A DNA stretch of 64,000 bases from Lawsonibacter celer (GTDB lineage: Bacteria > Bacillota > Clostridia > Oscillospirales > Oscillospiraceae): assembly GCF_014281125.1 (NCBI RefSeq), contig NZ_JACOEA010000003.1:186001-250000 (forward strand). Direction: 5' to 3'. Position 1 is the stretch's first letter; the number at the start of each line of letters is the position of its first letter. The notes beneath the pieces are model-generated. The model searched no databases and was not told the DNA's origin. It was given only the letters and a program-made list of their open reading frames with translations. A program made the translations under genes and the position numbers. This document shows positions 35,692-43,697 of this stretch, piece after piece.

Positions 35692-36780
35692 TTAATAGCG
35701 GCCCACGTGGAAACTCTCGTCCACCCGGCGCATCATGCCCGCGCACAGGGTGGCCAGCGCGTCGATGTCCTGCACGTCGCACACCTCCACAGGAGTGTGG
35801 GTGTAGCGGGCGGGGAAGCCCATCTCCAGGCAGGCCACGCCCTCGCCCTCCAGCTGGATATAGGCCGAGTCGGTGAGGATGCCCAGAGAGGCAAAGCGCT
35901 GCAGGGGCTTGCCCATCTCCTGGGCGGTGCGCTTGGCCAGCTTGAACATGGGCTCGTGGGGCAAAGTGCCGTTGAGGGTCCCCCGGCCGTGGAAGCTGTA
36001 GAGATGGACGCAGGGGCCCTCGCCCATCTTATCCTCAAACTTGGTGGCCAGATCCTTGGTGTCTCCCGCCAGTGTCACATCCAGGGAGATGGCCAGATCG
36101 GGCTTCACCGTACGGGCGGCCATCATGGCACCGCGCAGATTGAACTCCTCCCACACCGTGCCCACCAGGTACACGTCGCAGGCGGGGGGCTCTTCCTTGA
36201 ACTGCCGGGCCATCTCCACCAGGGCGGTACAGGCGCCCCGGTTGTCCACGGCGGTGCCAGCGACCTTGGAGCCGCACAGCTCCTGGAAGGCGGGCTTGTA
36301 AACCACGGGGCAGCCCACATAAATGCCCATGTCGTGGACCTCCTGGGCGCTGGAGGCGCCCACATCAATAAACAGGGAGGTCACCAGGTCCACTTTGTAT
36401 TTCTCCTCCGCCGGGGTGGCGTGGTGGGCCTTGGGCCCGAATACGCCGGGGTGCCACTTGCCGTCCTCGCTGCGGATGACCAGCTGCAGGCCGGGGAGCA
36501 CCTTCTCTGGAATGCCGCCCAGGCGGTCCACCTGGATAAAGCCGTCCTCCTCCACCTTGCGGACGATAAAGCCCAGCTGATCCATGTGGCCGAACACCAT
36601 GGCCCGGGGCAGGGCGGGATTCCTGCCGGGCACCTTGGCGATGACGTTGCCCACCCGGTCGATGGTCACGTCGTCGCAGTACTGCTCCAAATGGGTCTTG
36701 AGCTTATAGGCCATCTCGCTCTCATATCCGCTGGGGGCGGAGGTGAGCATAAACTCTTTTAAAATTTCCTTACTGGACAT
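35692..36780 (-). CDS. M42-family metallo-aminopeptidase
   Basis: 362 residues from ATG 36780 (AAAAGGAG upstream). Co-catalytic metal sites: FGHMDQLGF (His), AVDNRGACTAL (bridging Asp), WEEFNLRGA (Glu pair), SLDVTLAGDT and the final FPARYTHTPVE. M42 enzymes form large tetrahedral complexes that trim peptides; some members were called glucanases by error. Its place in a sugar cluster suggests the substrate may be a glycopeptide or an amino-acid conjugate (inference). Confidence 0.9.
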   Translation of the reverse strand: MSSKEILKEFMLTSAPSGYESEMAYKLKTHLEQYCDDVTIDRVGNVIAKVPGRNPALPRAMVFGHMDQLGFIVRKVEEDGFIQVDRLGGIPEKVLPGLQLVIRSEDGKWHPGVFGPKAHHATPAEEKYKVDLVTSLFIDVGASSAQEVHDMGIYVGCPVVYKPAFQELCGSKVAGTAVDNRGACTALVEMARQFKEEPPACDVYLVGTVWEEFNLRGAMMAARTVKPDLAISLDVTLAGDTKDLATKFEDKMGEGPCVHLYSFHGRGTLNGTLPHEPMFKLAKRTAQEMGKPLQRFASLGILTDSAYIQLEGEGVACLEMGFPARYTHTPVEVCDVQDIDALATLCAGMMRRVDESFHVGRY

Positions 36781-36796
36781 ATGATGCACACTCCTT

Positions 36797-37435
36797 TTAT
36801 TCTGCAAGGATCTGAAGCAGCACCTGCTCCATTTCCCTGTGATTGTACACGTCGTAGTCGGCGCCCAGAGCGTCCCGCGCGCCGAAGTCGTTCTGCATGG
36901 CCACAGTGATGCAGCCGTTAGCCTTGCCGGAGGACACATCCTCCGCACGGTCGCCCACCATCACCGCCCGGTCCACGCCCAGTAGCTCCTTGAGCCTGGG
37001 GATCGCGGCCTTTTTGTCATAGCCGGGGGTCCGGTGCCAGATGTAGGAGAAGCAGTCCCGGACGCCGAACTTCTCCAGCAGGGCGGTGAGATAACTCTCC
37101 TCCGCATTGGAGCAGATGGCCAGGGGCGCTTTGGAGGAGAGGGTGCGGAGCATATGCACGCACTCCGGCTCCACCTGGGCGTAGCGCTCCACCGCCTCGG
37201 GCGCGTGGTCAATGATCCCCTGGAGCAGGCGATCGCACAGGGTCTGGTCGTCTGTCTGCAGGATCCGGCGGCAGGCGTCCTCCAGCTTATCGCCCACGGT
37301 GGAGTTGGCCTCCTCCCGGGTGATGGGGGGGCGCCCCATATCCGCCAGCGTCAGGTTGATCACCTGAAAGTTGATATCTGTTGTGCCATAGAACAGGGTG
37401 CCGTCAAAATCAAAAAAAATGCCCGTCTTCTTCAT
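36797..37435 (-). CDS. HAD-superfamily hydrolase (phosphoglycolate phosphatase-like)
   Basis: 212 residues. Motif I FDFDGTLFYG with nucleophile Asp9, motif II LAICSNAEES, motif III Lys in GYDKKAA, motif IV VMVGDRAEDV. A helical cap lies between motifs I and II. It would remove phosphate from a small metabolite. Tightly packed between the PrsA-like and M42 genes (gaps of 15-16 bp). Confidence 0.92.
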   Translation of the reverse strand: MKKTGIFFDFDGTLFYGTTDINFQVINLTLADMGRPPITREEANSTVGDKLEDACRRILQTDDQTLCDRLLQGIIDHAPEAVERYAQVEPECVHMLRTLSSKAPLAICSNAEESYLTALLEKFGVRDCFSYIWHRTPGYDKKAAIPRLKELLGVDRAVMVGDRAEDVSSGKANGCITVAMQNDFGARDALGADYDVYNHREMEQVLLQILAE

Positions 37436-37450
37436 CGCGGTATCCTCTCC

Positions 37451-38692
37451 TTAATAGCCCAGGCGTTCTTCGTAGATCTCCACAGACGCCTCCTGCCGCC
37501 ACTGGGCCTGAATCTGACTCCACGCCTGGCTCCCGCTCTGCTTGGCCAGCTGTGCGGCAATGGCGTCGTATACCTCCTCCAGGGGACGCACGCCCGGCTC
37601 CAGCGTATCGGCCCAGTAGAGCACCGCATAGCCGTACTCCAGCTTGACTTCCCCCTCGGAGACCTGTCCGGGGGCGGAGATGGACAGCGCCGCGTCCTTA
37701 TACTCCTGGGACAGGCGGGTGGTATTTTCGCTGACGTAATTGTAGGTGGAGCTGCTGCCCGGCTTGACCTCCTCCATCAGGGAGGCGAAAGAAGTCCCAT
37801 CCTCCAGCCGTCTGCGCAGTTCGGGCAGCGCGCCCTCCCGCAGGCGCTGGTATTCCAATGCCAGCATCTCCTCATAGGAGTCGCTCTCCTCGTCGTCATA
37901 CTGCTTCATCTGCTCCAGCAGCTGGATCACCTCATCATCAAAGCGCAGGTAAATCTCCTGAAGCACCCGGTAGCGCTGGGGCACATAGGCCAGCGGTCCG
38001 CCCCCCAGCGCCTGGGATTCAAAGGCGGTAGGGCTCTCGTCAAAGGAGCTCTTCTGCTCCTCCAGCAGCTGCTGGTAGGACGCCTCCACCTCAGCCTTGG
38101 ACGGAGCGGGCTGCTGGGCCGCCACCTGCTCCTTCAGCTTGTTTACCAGGGCGGACTGGACGGCGCTGGCCACCACGGTCTCCTCCTGCAGGCCGCTGCC
38201 CTCCAGAGCGATCTGGACCATGGCGTCCAGGTCGTCGCCCTCCAGATCCGGGTAAGTGCTTTGGACCGATTGGGTCATCGAGGCAAGGGTCTGCTCCCAG
38301 ACCGCCTCGGCCGCGCTCTGCTCCTCCTGGGTGAGCGTCAGTCCATATTCATCTATCTTTGTGCGTAGGATCTGCTCGGCAATCAGATTTTCTAGGCTGC
38401 TCAGCGCAGCGGTATGGAGCTTTTCCTGTAGCTCCTCCTTGGTCAATTGATCGGACAGACCGCTATACATTGCTTCCAACATCACCATCTGCTCAGCCAG
38501 CTGGCTGTACAGAATATCAACGCCATCCACCCGGGCCACCACCTCGTCTGCGGCGGGAGCCGGGGATGCGGAGGCCTCCGGCGTCGGGGAGGCGGTTCCA
38601 GTGGGATCCGGATCATTCTGCTCCCCACGGCAGCCTGCCAGCAGGGAAAAAACTATTGCGGTGCAAAGGATTGTGACAAATATGCGTTTCAT
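37451..38692 (-). CDS. Lipoprotein foldase, SurA/PrsA-like
   Basis: 413 residues. Lipoprotein signal ending LLAGC (Cys21), then a Thr/Ser/Pro/Ala linker. A SurA_N-like chaperone region (~50-220) starts VARVDGVDILYSQLAEQ. A divergent parvulin-type PpiC part follows (~310-390, with LEYGYAVLYWADT). Exported, membrane-tethered folding factor for secreted proteins. It directly follows the binding-protein gene and so may help mature it. Confidence 0.82.
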   Translation of the reverse strand: MKRIFVTILCTAIVFSLLAGCRGEQNDPDPTGTASPTPEASASPAPAADEVVARVDGVDILYSQLAEQMVMLEAMYSGLSDQLTKEELQEKLHTAALSSLENLIAEQILRTKIDEYGLTLTQEEQSAAEAVWEQTLASMTQSVQSTYPDLEGDDLDAMVQIALEGSGLQEETVVASAVQSALVNKLKEQVAAQQPAPSKAEVEASYQQLLEEQKSSFDESPTAFESQALGGGPLAYVPQRYRVLQEIYLRFDDEVIQLLEQMKQYDDEESDSYEEMLALEYQRLREGALPELRRRLEDGTSFASLMEEVKPGSSSTYNYVSENTTRLSQEYKDAALSISAPGQVSEGEVKLEYGYAVLYWADTLEPGVRPLEEVYDAIAAQLAKQSGSQAWSQIQAQWRQEASVEIYEERLGY

Positions 38693-38709
38693 AGAAGTCC
38701 TCTTTTAAG

Positions 38710-38737
38710 AAACGCGGGGTCCGAAGACCCCGCGTTT
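38710..38737 (-). terminator. Hairpin after the binding-protein gene
   Basis: A 12-bp stem AAACGCGGGGTC with its complement, CGAA loop (TTCG on the transcript). It probably lowers expression of the downstream genes relative to the binding protein, a common arrangement in ABC importer operons. Confidence 0.8.
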
Positions 38738-38767
38738 TCAATTGCCGACGGTTTATTCAGATTGAGA

Positions 38768-39946
38768 TCAGCCGGCCTCATAACGGGCGGCAGTGGCCTC
38801 CCAGTCATAGGCGTCGGCGTCAGCCTCGACCTGAGAGCGGTCCCAGGTGGTATCCACGAAGTCGTTGGTGAAGATATCCTCGACCGGAATTTCGGTGGAG
38901 ATGACGCCGGACTCCAGCATGGAATCCACATTCAGCTGCCACTTGTCCTCCCAGGAAATGCCGATGTTTTCCAGCAGCTTGGTCTCTTCCTCGCCGCCCT
39001 CGGGACCGAACATCTGGTAGTTACGGCCTTCCTGCACATACACGGCTGCCTTCCAGGTAATGTCGATGTTGGGCCACTGGTCGCAGGACACGGCAGCGGC
39101 GGCCTCAGGATTGTACTTGGTGAAGTAGATACCCTTGCACAGAGCGCGCACATAACCTTCTACGACCTCAGGCTCGTTGGCGATCAGGTTGGTGTTGGTG
39201 ATGATGGAGTTGGAGTTGGTCTTCAGAACGTCGTTGCCGTCGATGTACTTGAAGTCATAGCCCTGGCCGATCAGCTGATAAGCCTCGCCGGGCCAGGTGA
39301 ACAGGATGTCCAGAGCGCCCTCGGCGACCTGCACGTAACGGTTGTCGCCAGCGACCACGAACTCCAGATCCTCAGCGGGATCGATGCCAGCAGCCACCAG
39401 GGTGGGGGTAACCAGGGACTCCCAGGAGGCGTCTCCCAGAGCCACGGTCAGCTTGTGGCCGTACTTGGAGACGGCGTCCTTCATGTCCTCAAAGGTCTGA
39501 TAGGGGCTGTCGTTGAGCACGCACAGGCCCCAGATGTTGATGGCGTCGTAGGCGCAGACCACCTTGATGGGCAGGCCCTGCTCAATGGACTGGAGGATCA
39601 GGGAGGGGCCGGGGACCGCGAAGTCCGCCTGGCCGGTGGCGACCATCTTACAGTCGGTGGTGCCGATGGTCTCGATCATTTCCAGCTTCAGGCCTTCCTC
39701 GGCCAGGTAGCCCAGGTTCTCAGCAACCCAGAAGGGGGTATCCTCCAGCACCTCAGCGGTACGGGTCAGGCACATCTTGACGGTGCGCAACTCGCCGGAG
39801 GGCTCGCCGGTCGCAGGAGCAGGAGTGTCAGTGCCGACGGGCGCGCTGCTCGAGGGCGCGGGGGAGTTGCCAGCGCCGCTGTTGCCGCAAGCTGCAAGGC
39901 TCACTGCAAGAGCGCCGGCCAGAAGGGTCGCCAGTAGCTTTTTCAT
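38768..39946 (-). CDS. ABC substrate-binding lipoprotein (NMT1/SsuA type)
   Basis: 392 residues. Signal with lipobox SLAAC (Cys20), Ser/Pro-rich linker, then a type II periplasmic-binding fold of the NMT1/THI5/SsuA group (TPFWVAENLGYLAEEGL; FAVPGPSLILQSIEQGLPI). These bind small organic ligands such as sulfonates, taurine, pyrimidine precursors and riboflavin. It captures the substrate for the permease/ATPase genes at 28.4-31.6 kb. It is the first gene of the cluster, with its own strong promoter at 40040-40068. Confidence 0.92.
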   Translation of the reverse strand: MKKLLATLLAGALAVSLAACGNSGAGNSPAPSSSAPVGTDTPAPATGEPSGELRTVKMCLTRTAEVLEDTPFWVAENLGYLAEEGLKLEMIETIGTTDCKMVATGQADFAVPGPSLILQSIEQGLPIKVVCAYDAINIWGLCVLNDSPYQTFEDMKDAVSKYGHKLTVALGDASWESLVTPTLVAAGIDPAEDLEFVVAGDNRYVQVAEGALDILFTWPGEAYQLIGQGYDFKYIDGNDVLKTNSNSIITNTNLIANEPEVVEGYVRALCKGIYFTKYNPEAAAAVSCDQWPNIDITWKAAVYVQEGRNYQMFGPEGGEEETKLLENIGISWEDKWQLNVDSMLESGVISTEIPVEDIFTNDFVDTTWDRSQVEADADAYDWEATAARYEAG

Positions 39947-40039
39947 GTCATTTCCTCCTAATTGTTTGATCTTGTCCGCAGCGCCGCCGCGGACAGCCTC
40001 ATAGCAAGGCCGCGTGATCGCCTTGCCTTCCTGTCTTTT

Positions 40040-40068
40040 ATCTTACATAGTTTTCTCGCCCCCGTCAA
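40040..40068 (-). promoter_or_regulatory. Promoter of the ABC/catabolic cluster
   Basis: On the minus strand TTGACG (40063-40068), 17-base spacer, TAAGAT (40040-40045), 94 bp before the binding-protein start. Confidence 0.7.
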
Positions 40069-40200
40069 GAAAATATTGCGCATTTTGCTGCAAAAATTTT
40101 TCATTTGCGATCACGTTTCTACGTTTTGCACATTTTTTACCCCTAAAATAAGACAAATTGCCCAAAATACTCAGACTCGCGCAGAAATGCGCAAAACGGT

Positions 40201-40229
40201 TTGACAAACCGCTCACGCCATGATAAGAT
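40201..40229 (+). promoter_or_regulatory. Promoter of the BtpA-like operon
   Basis: TTGACA (40201-40206), 17-base spacer, TAAGAT (40224-40229) with an extended -10 TGA before it. The -10 hexamer is the same as in the divergent promoter. Confidence 0.75.
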
Positions 40230-40250
40230 GCACTTGGTGACCGAAGCAAT

Positions 40251-40327
40251 CAGGGGGATACTGCGCGCTGCGGGCGGTATCCCCTGGGCCGCTTGCCGAT
40301 CCAAGCATCAAGCTGTCCCTGTTTTTT
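40251..40327 (+). promoter_or_regulatory. Structured 5' leader, possible attenuator
   Basis: A hairpin formed by CAGGGGGATAC (40251-40261) and GTATCCCCTG (40277-40286). Then GCTTG (40291-40295), which can pair with either of two CAAGC copies (40302-40306 or 40309-40313), then six T at 40322-40327. Competing pairings followed by a T-run suggest, but do not prove, transcriptional control. Confidence 0.35.
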
Positions 40328-40373
40328 GCAATACATTTACATTATCATGTCTTAATTCAAGGAGGAATTAGCA

Positions 40374-41177
40374 ATGGACTGGATTAAAGAGACCTTTGGG
40401 ACCCATAAGCCCATCGTTGCCATGTGTCATGTGCGTGCACTGCCCGGCGATCCCTATTTTGACGCCGACGGCGGCATGGAGAAAGTGGTGGACATGGCCC
40501 GTGCGGAGTTCCTCGCCCTGCAGGAGGGCGGCGTGGACGCCGTGATGTTCTCCAACGAATTCAGCCTGCCCTACCTGACCAAGGTGGAGCCCGTGACCAC
40601 CGCCTGCATGGCCCGCGTCATCGGCGAGCTGAAGAGCGAGATCAAGATCCCCTTTGGCGTCAATATGCTGTGGGATCCCTATGCCTCCCTGGATCTGGCC
40701 GCCGCGACCGGCGCCAAGTTCATCCGCGAGATCATGTCCGGCGTATACGCCTCTGACTATGGCCTGTGGGACACCGATCCCGGCGCCATTGTCCGCCATC
40801 AGATGCGGCTGGGCCTGAAGGACGTAAAGCTGCTCTGGAACATTGTGCCCGAGGCCGCCAAGTATCTGGCCGACCGCCCCATTGAGCAGATTGCCAAGAC
40901 CACTGTGTTCAACAACAAGCCCGACGTCATCTGCGTCTCCGGCATTACCGCCGGCGCCGCCACCGACACCGACGTGCTGGCCCGGGTGAAGAATACCATC
41001 CCCGAGACCGCCGTGTTCGCCAACACCGGCTGCAAGGTCAACACGATTGAGAAGATTCTGGCCATTGCCGACGGCGCGGTGGTGGGCACTACCTTCAAGA
41101 AGGACGGCCTGTTCGACAACCACGTGGAGCTGGACCGGGTCAAGGAGTTTATGGACAAGGTACACAGCGTCCGCTGA
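40374..41177 (+). CDS. BtpA/SgcQ-family TIM-barrel protein
   Basis: 267 residues. BtpA-family features: PIVAMCHVRALPGDP near the N-terminus, GVDAVMFSNEFSLPY, PFGVNMLWDPYASLDLAAA, and the phosphate-site-like GCKVNTIEKILAIADGAVVG. The family is named after a photosystem I biogenesis protein, but in Firmicutes members sit in sugar clusters (SgcQ) with unknown chemistry. AAGGAGG precedes the ATG. It is the first gene of a plus-strand set divergent from the ABC cluster. Confidence 0.9.
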   Translation: MDWIKETFGTHKPIVAMCHVRALPGDPYFDADGGMEKVVDMARAEFLALQEGGVDAVMFSNEFSLPYLTKVEPVTTACMARVIGELKSEIKIPFGVNMLWDPYASLDLAAATGAKFIREIMSGVYASDYGLWDTDPGAIVRHQMRLGLKDVKLLWNIVPEAAKYLADRPIEQIAKTTVFNNKPDVICVSGITAGAATDTDVLARVKNTIPETAVFANTGCKVNTIEKILAIADGAVVGTTFKKDGLFDNHVELDRVKEFMDKVHSVR

Positions 41178-41190
41178 CCACCAAAGGAAC

Positions 41191-41216
41191 AGAGAGGGGC
41201 AAGTTTGCCCCTCTCT
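41191..41216 (+). terminator. Intra-operon hairpin
   Basis: AGAGAGGGGCA with its complement across an AGTT loop, followed by TTCTTTC, between the BtpA-like and Gfo/Idh genes. Probably a partial terminator. Confidence 0.65.
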
Positions 41217-41247
41217 TTCTTTCAAATGAGAAAATGGAGGCATTCTT

Positions 41248-42267
41248 ATGAAACGGTTTCAGATTGCTGTCATCGGCTGCGGCATGATCTCCAAGAGTCA
41301 TTTTAAGGCGATTGCCCAGCTTCCCAACGCCCAGGTGGCCGCTGTGGCGGAGATTCTGCCGGATCGCGCAAAGGAGACCGGCGAGCGGCTGGGCTGTCCC
41401 TGGTACACGGATGCAGAGGAGCTGCTGAAAAATCAGCCCCAGGTGGATGTGTGCCTGCTCTGCCTGCCCACCTACCTCCACTCCAAATACATCGCCCTTT
41501 GCGCCTCCTATGGAAAGGCTGTCCTGTGCGAGAAGCCCTTCACCATGACGGTGGCCCAGGCCCAGGCCGCCGTGGACGCCGTGGCCCGGGCAAAGGTGCC
41601 CTATATGACCGCCCAGGTGGTCCGGTTCTGGACTGGCTACCGGGAGATCAAGCAGATGCTGGACGCAGGGGAGCTAGGCGAGCTCTATCTGGCGTACTTC
41701 TCCCGCTGCTCTGAGCGGCAGGTGTGGGACAACACCTGGCTCTATGATCCGGAAAACGGCGGCGGCGCCATGTACGACATGATGGTCCACGACGTGGACT
41801 ATATGAACTATCTCTTCGGCCCCGCCAAAAGCGTCTATACCCTGGCCAGCAAGGACGACACCCATTGCTACAACAATGTGTTCGCCAACATCACCTATGA
41901 AAGCGGCGTCAAGGCCGTGGCGGAGACCGCCTTCAACATGCACACCGGCTTCCCCTTCTCCATGTACGCCAAGGTGATGGGCGCCAGGGCTGCGGTGGAG
42001 CTGACCTACTGCGCCGGCTATGACATCAACCAGCGGGACGGCGCCCTGGCCCAGCTGAAGATCTACCGGGAGGGGCAAGCCCCTGAGATCCGTGATCTGG
42101 AGCAGTATGACCCCTATGCCGCTGAAATCGCCTACTTCCTCCAGTGCATCGAGGAGGGCCGCGCGCCCCAGGTCGTTACCATTGACCAGAGCCTGGACGT
42201 CATCCGCACCGTCAACGCCATCCGTCAATCCGCGGACACCGGCACAGTGGTGGAGATCTGTCGATGA
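41248..42267 (+). CDS. Gfo/Idh/MocA-family oxidoreductase
   Basis: 339 residues. Rossmann start VIGCGMISKSHFKAI, conserved CEKPFTM (the EKP motif) and a GGAMYDMMVHDVDYMNYL stretch with the catalytic Asp-His region. Such enzymes oxidise or reduce sugars and inositols with NAD(P). Its stop overlaps the HAD gene start (ATGA), so the two are coupled. Confidence 0.93.
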   Translation: MKRFQIAVIGCGMISKSHFKAIAQLPNAQVAAVAEILPDRAKETGERLGCPWYTDAEELLKNQPQVDVCLLCLPTYLHSKYIALCASYGKAVLCEKPFTMTVAQAQAAVDAVARAKVPYMTAQVVRFWTGYREIKQMLDAGELGELYLAYFSRCSERQVWDNTWLYDPENGGGAMYDMMVHDVDYMNYLFGPAKSVYTLASKDDTHCYNNVFANITYESGVKAVAETAFNMHTGFPFSMYAKVMGARAAVELTYCAGYDINQRDGALAQLKIYREGQAPEIRDLEQYDPYAAEIAYFLQCIEEGRAPQVVTIDQSLDVIRTVNAIRQSADTGTVVEICR

Positions 42268-43070
42268 CAAAGCCCTGGCTCTTTCTCTCGGACATCGACG
42301 GCACCCTGGTGCGGGGCGAGATCGGTCTGGCCCCCGGGGTAATCGCGGCAGCCCGGGCCTATACCGCGGCGGGCGGCCTGCTGGCGGTGTGCACCGGTCG
42401 CGCGCCAGTCTCCGCCCTGCCGGTGGCCCAGGCGCTGGGGACCAACGCCCCCTGCGTCCTCTACGGCGGGGCCGCCCTCTTCGACCGCGCCCAAAACGCC
42501 GTTTTATGGTCCCGCCCCTTCGCCCCGGAGGTGCGCAGCGGGATCGCCGGGGTCCTCTCCGCGCTTCCCGGCGTAAGCGTGCAGGCATTTACTCAGCGGG
42601 AGATCTATGTGCTGCGCCGCAACCGCCGCTTCAACGAACGGGGTGTGAGGGAGGAGAACACAGGGCCCATCCGCACCCTGGACCAGGTAGAGGGGCCCAT
42701 CCTCAAGTTGGTCCTGTGCAGCGACAACCGTGCGGAGCTGGAGGCATGCCGGCCCTTTTTCCCGGAGGAAACCTGCCAATTCGCCTTTTCCAGCCGGAAT
42801 TTTGTGGACATTGTCGCCGCAGGTGCGGGTAAGGAGGCGGCCATGGCCGCCCTCTCCCGTCAGCTGGATATTCCGCTCTCCCGCTTTTTCTGCGCCGGGG
42901 ACGGTATGACCGACCTGCCCATGCTGCAGCTGGCCGGATACTCCTACGCGCCGGCCAACGCGCTGGAGCCAGTGCGGCAGGCCGTGGACCGGGTGGTTCC
43001 CGATGTGGCGGACGGCGGCATGGAGCAGGCCTTCCGCCACGCAGCTGATTTTATGAATAATGAGGTGTAA
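42264..43070 (+). CDS. Cof-type HAD phosphatase
   Basis: 268 residues. Motif I LSDIDGTLVRGE, motif II threonine in AVCTGRAPV, and motif IV FFCAGDGMTDLPMLQLAG, with a C2-type cap. Typical sugar-phosphate phosphatase. Overlaps the upstream oxidoreductase by four bases. Confidence 0.92.
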   Translation: MTKPWLFLSDIDGTLVRGEIGLAPGVIAAARAYTAAGGLLAVCTGRAPVSALPVAQALGTNAPCVLYGGAALFDRAQNAVLWSRPFAPEVRSGIAGVLSALPGVSVQAFTQREIYVLRRNRRFNERGVREENTGPIRTLDQVEGPILKLVLCSDNRAELEACRPFFPEETCQFAFSSRNFVDIVAAGAGKEAAMAALSRQLDIPLSRFFCAGDGMTDLPMLQLAGYSYAPANALEPVRQAVDRVVPDVADGGMEQAFRHAADFMNNEV

Positions 43071-43073
43071 AAA

Positions 43074-43568
43074 ATGGAACTGATTTCAATCGGCGCGGCC
43101 CAGAAGCTGACCTCCCCCAACCCCTTTGGGTTGGTCACCGCGCGCAAGCCGGACGGCTCCACCAACGTGATGGCCCTGTCCTGGTGGACCTATGTATCCA
43201 ATCACCCCGCCACGCTGGCAGTCTGTTTGAGCAACAAGGGCTATACCGGCTCCTGCATCGCTGCGGACGGTGCCTTCGGCCTGTCCATTGTGGGCAGTGC
43301 CCTGAAGGACGCCGCCCTGAAGGCCGGGACCTGCTCCGGCCGGGACCGGGACAAGGCCGCTGAACTGGGCATCCCGCTGATGCAGCTGGACGGCTTCGGC
43401 CCCCAGCTGGTGGAGGGCAGCCGGCTGTGCTTTGCCTGCACGCTGAAGGCCAGCTATCCCATGGAGGATCACACCCTCTATGTAGGGCGCATCGACCAGA
43501 TTTGGGCCGATCCCTCGGTGGAGGGCCTGTACGCCTTCCAGGGCTACGGCGCTCTGGATACCATCTGA
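43074..43568 (+). CDS. Flavin reductase-like domain protein
   Basis: 164 residues. FMN-binding split barrel of the flavin-reductase/DIM6 group: FGLVTARKPDGSTNVMALSW, then NHPATLAVCLSNKGYT and FGLSIVGSALKDAALKAG. These reduce flavins or bind FMN as small redox enzymes. Last gene of the set, three bases after the HAD gene, before a strong terminator. Confidence 0.9.
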   Translation: MELISIGAAQKLTSPNPFGLVTARKPDGSTNVMALSWWTYVSNHPATLAVCLSNKGYTGSCIAADGAFGLSIVGSALKDAALKAGTCSGRDRDKAAELGIPLMQLDGFGPQLVEGSRLCFACTLKASYPMEDHTLYVGRIDQIWADPSVEGLYAFQGYGALDTI

Positions 43569-43578
43569 CGGGCTTTCT

Positions 43579-43610
43579 CAGGACCCGGATTCCGACGAAT
43601 CCGGGTCCTG
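43579..43610 (+). terminator. Terminator of the BtpA-like operon
   Basis: A 14-bp stem CAGGACCCGGATTC with its complement, CGAC loop, then TTTCATT. Confidence 0.9.
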
Positions 43611-43620
43611 TTTCATTCTC

Positions 43621-43653
43621 CCGCTTGCGGCGCAGCGCCGCAAGCGGTATAAT
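43621..43653 (+). promoter_or_regulatory. Promoter of the sigma-54 activator with embedded palindrome
   Basis: TTGCGG (43625-43630), 17-base spacer, perfect TATAAT (43648-43653). A perfect palindrome (13-bp arms around A43634, 43621-43647) covers the -35 box and spacer, a position suited to a repressor operator, possibly autoregulation. Confidence 0.65.
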
Positions 43654-43697
43654 GTCAGGGACAAAGCTCCGCTTTCCTGCAGACGGGAGGGATCGCC

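Larger units (their letters stand above)
39947..40373. promoter_or_regulatory. Divergent control region between binding-protein and BtpA-like genes
   Basis: 427 bp without a gene. It holds two outward-facing sigma-A promoters (40040-40068 minus, 40201-40229 plus), an AT-rich stretch between them, and three copies of TTGCRCATTT: 40076-40085 (TTGCGCATTT), 40126-40135 (TTGCACATTT) and, inverted, 40185-40194 (AAATGCGCAA). The plus side has a leader of ~135 nt with hairpins. Confidence 0.7.

Noticed and set aside
34138..36762. 874-codon open frame on the plus strand
   Set aside because: Shadow of the FGGY kinase and M42 genes; rich in Gly, His and Leu as expected from reverse-strand reading.
43621..43647. 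Palindrome as terminator of the preceding operon
   Set aside because: A better terminator with T-run lies at 43579-43610, and the palindrome runs straight into TATAAT without a T-run.
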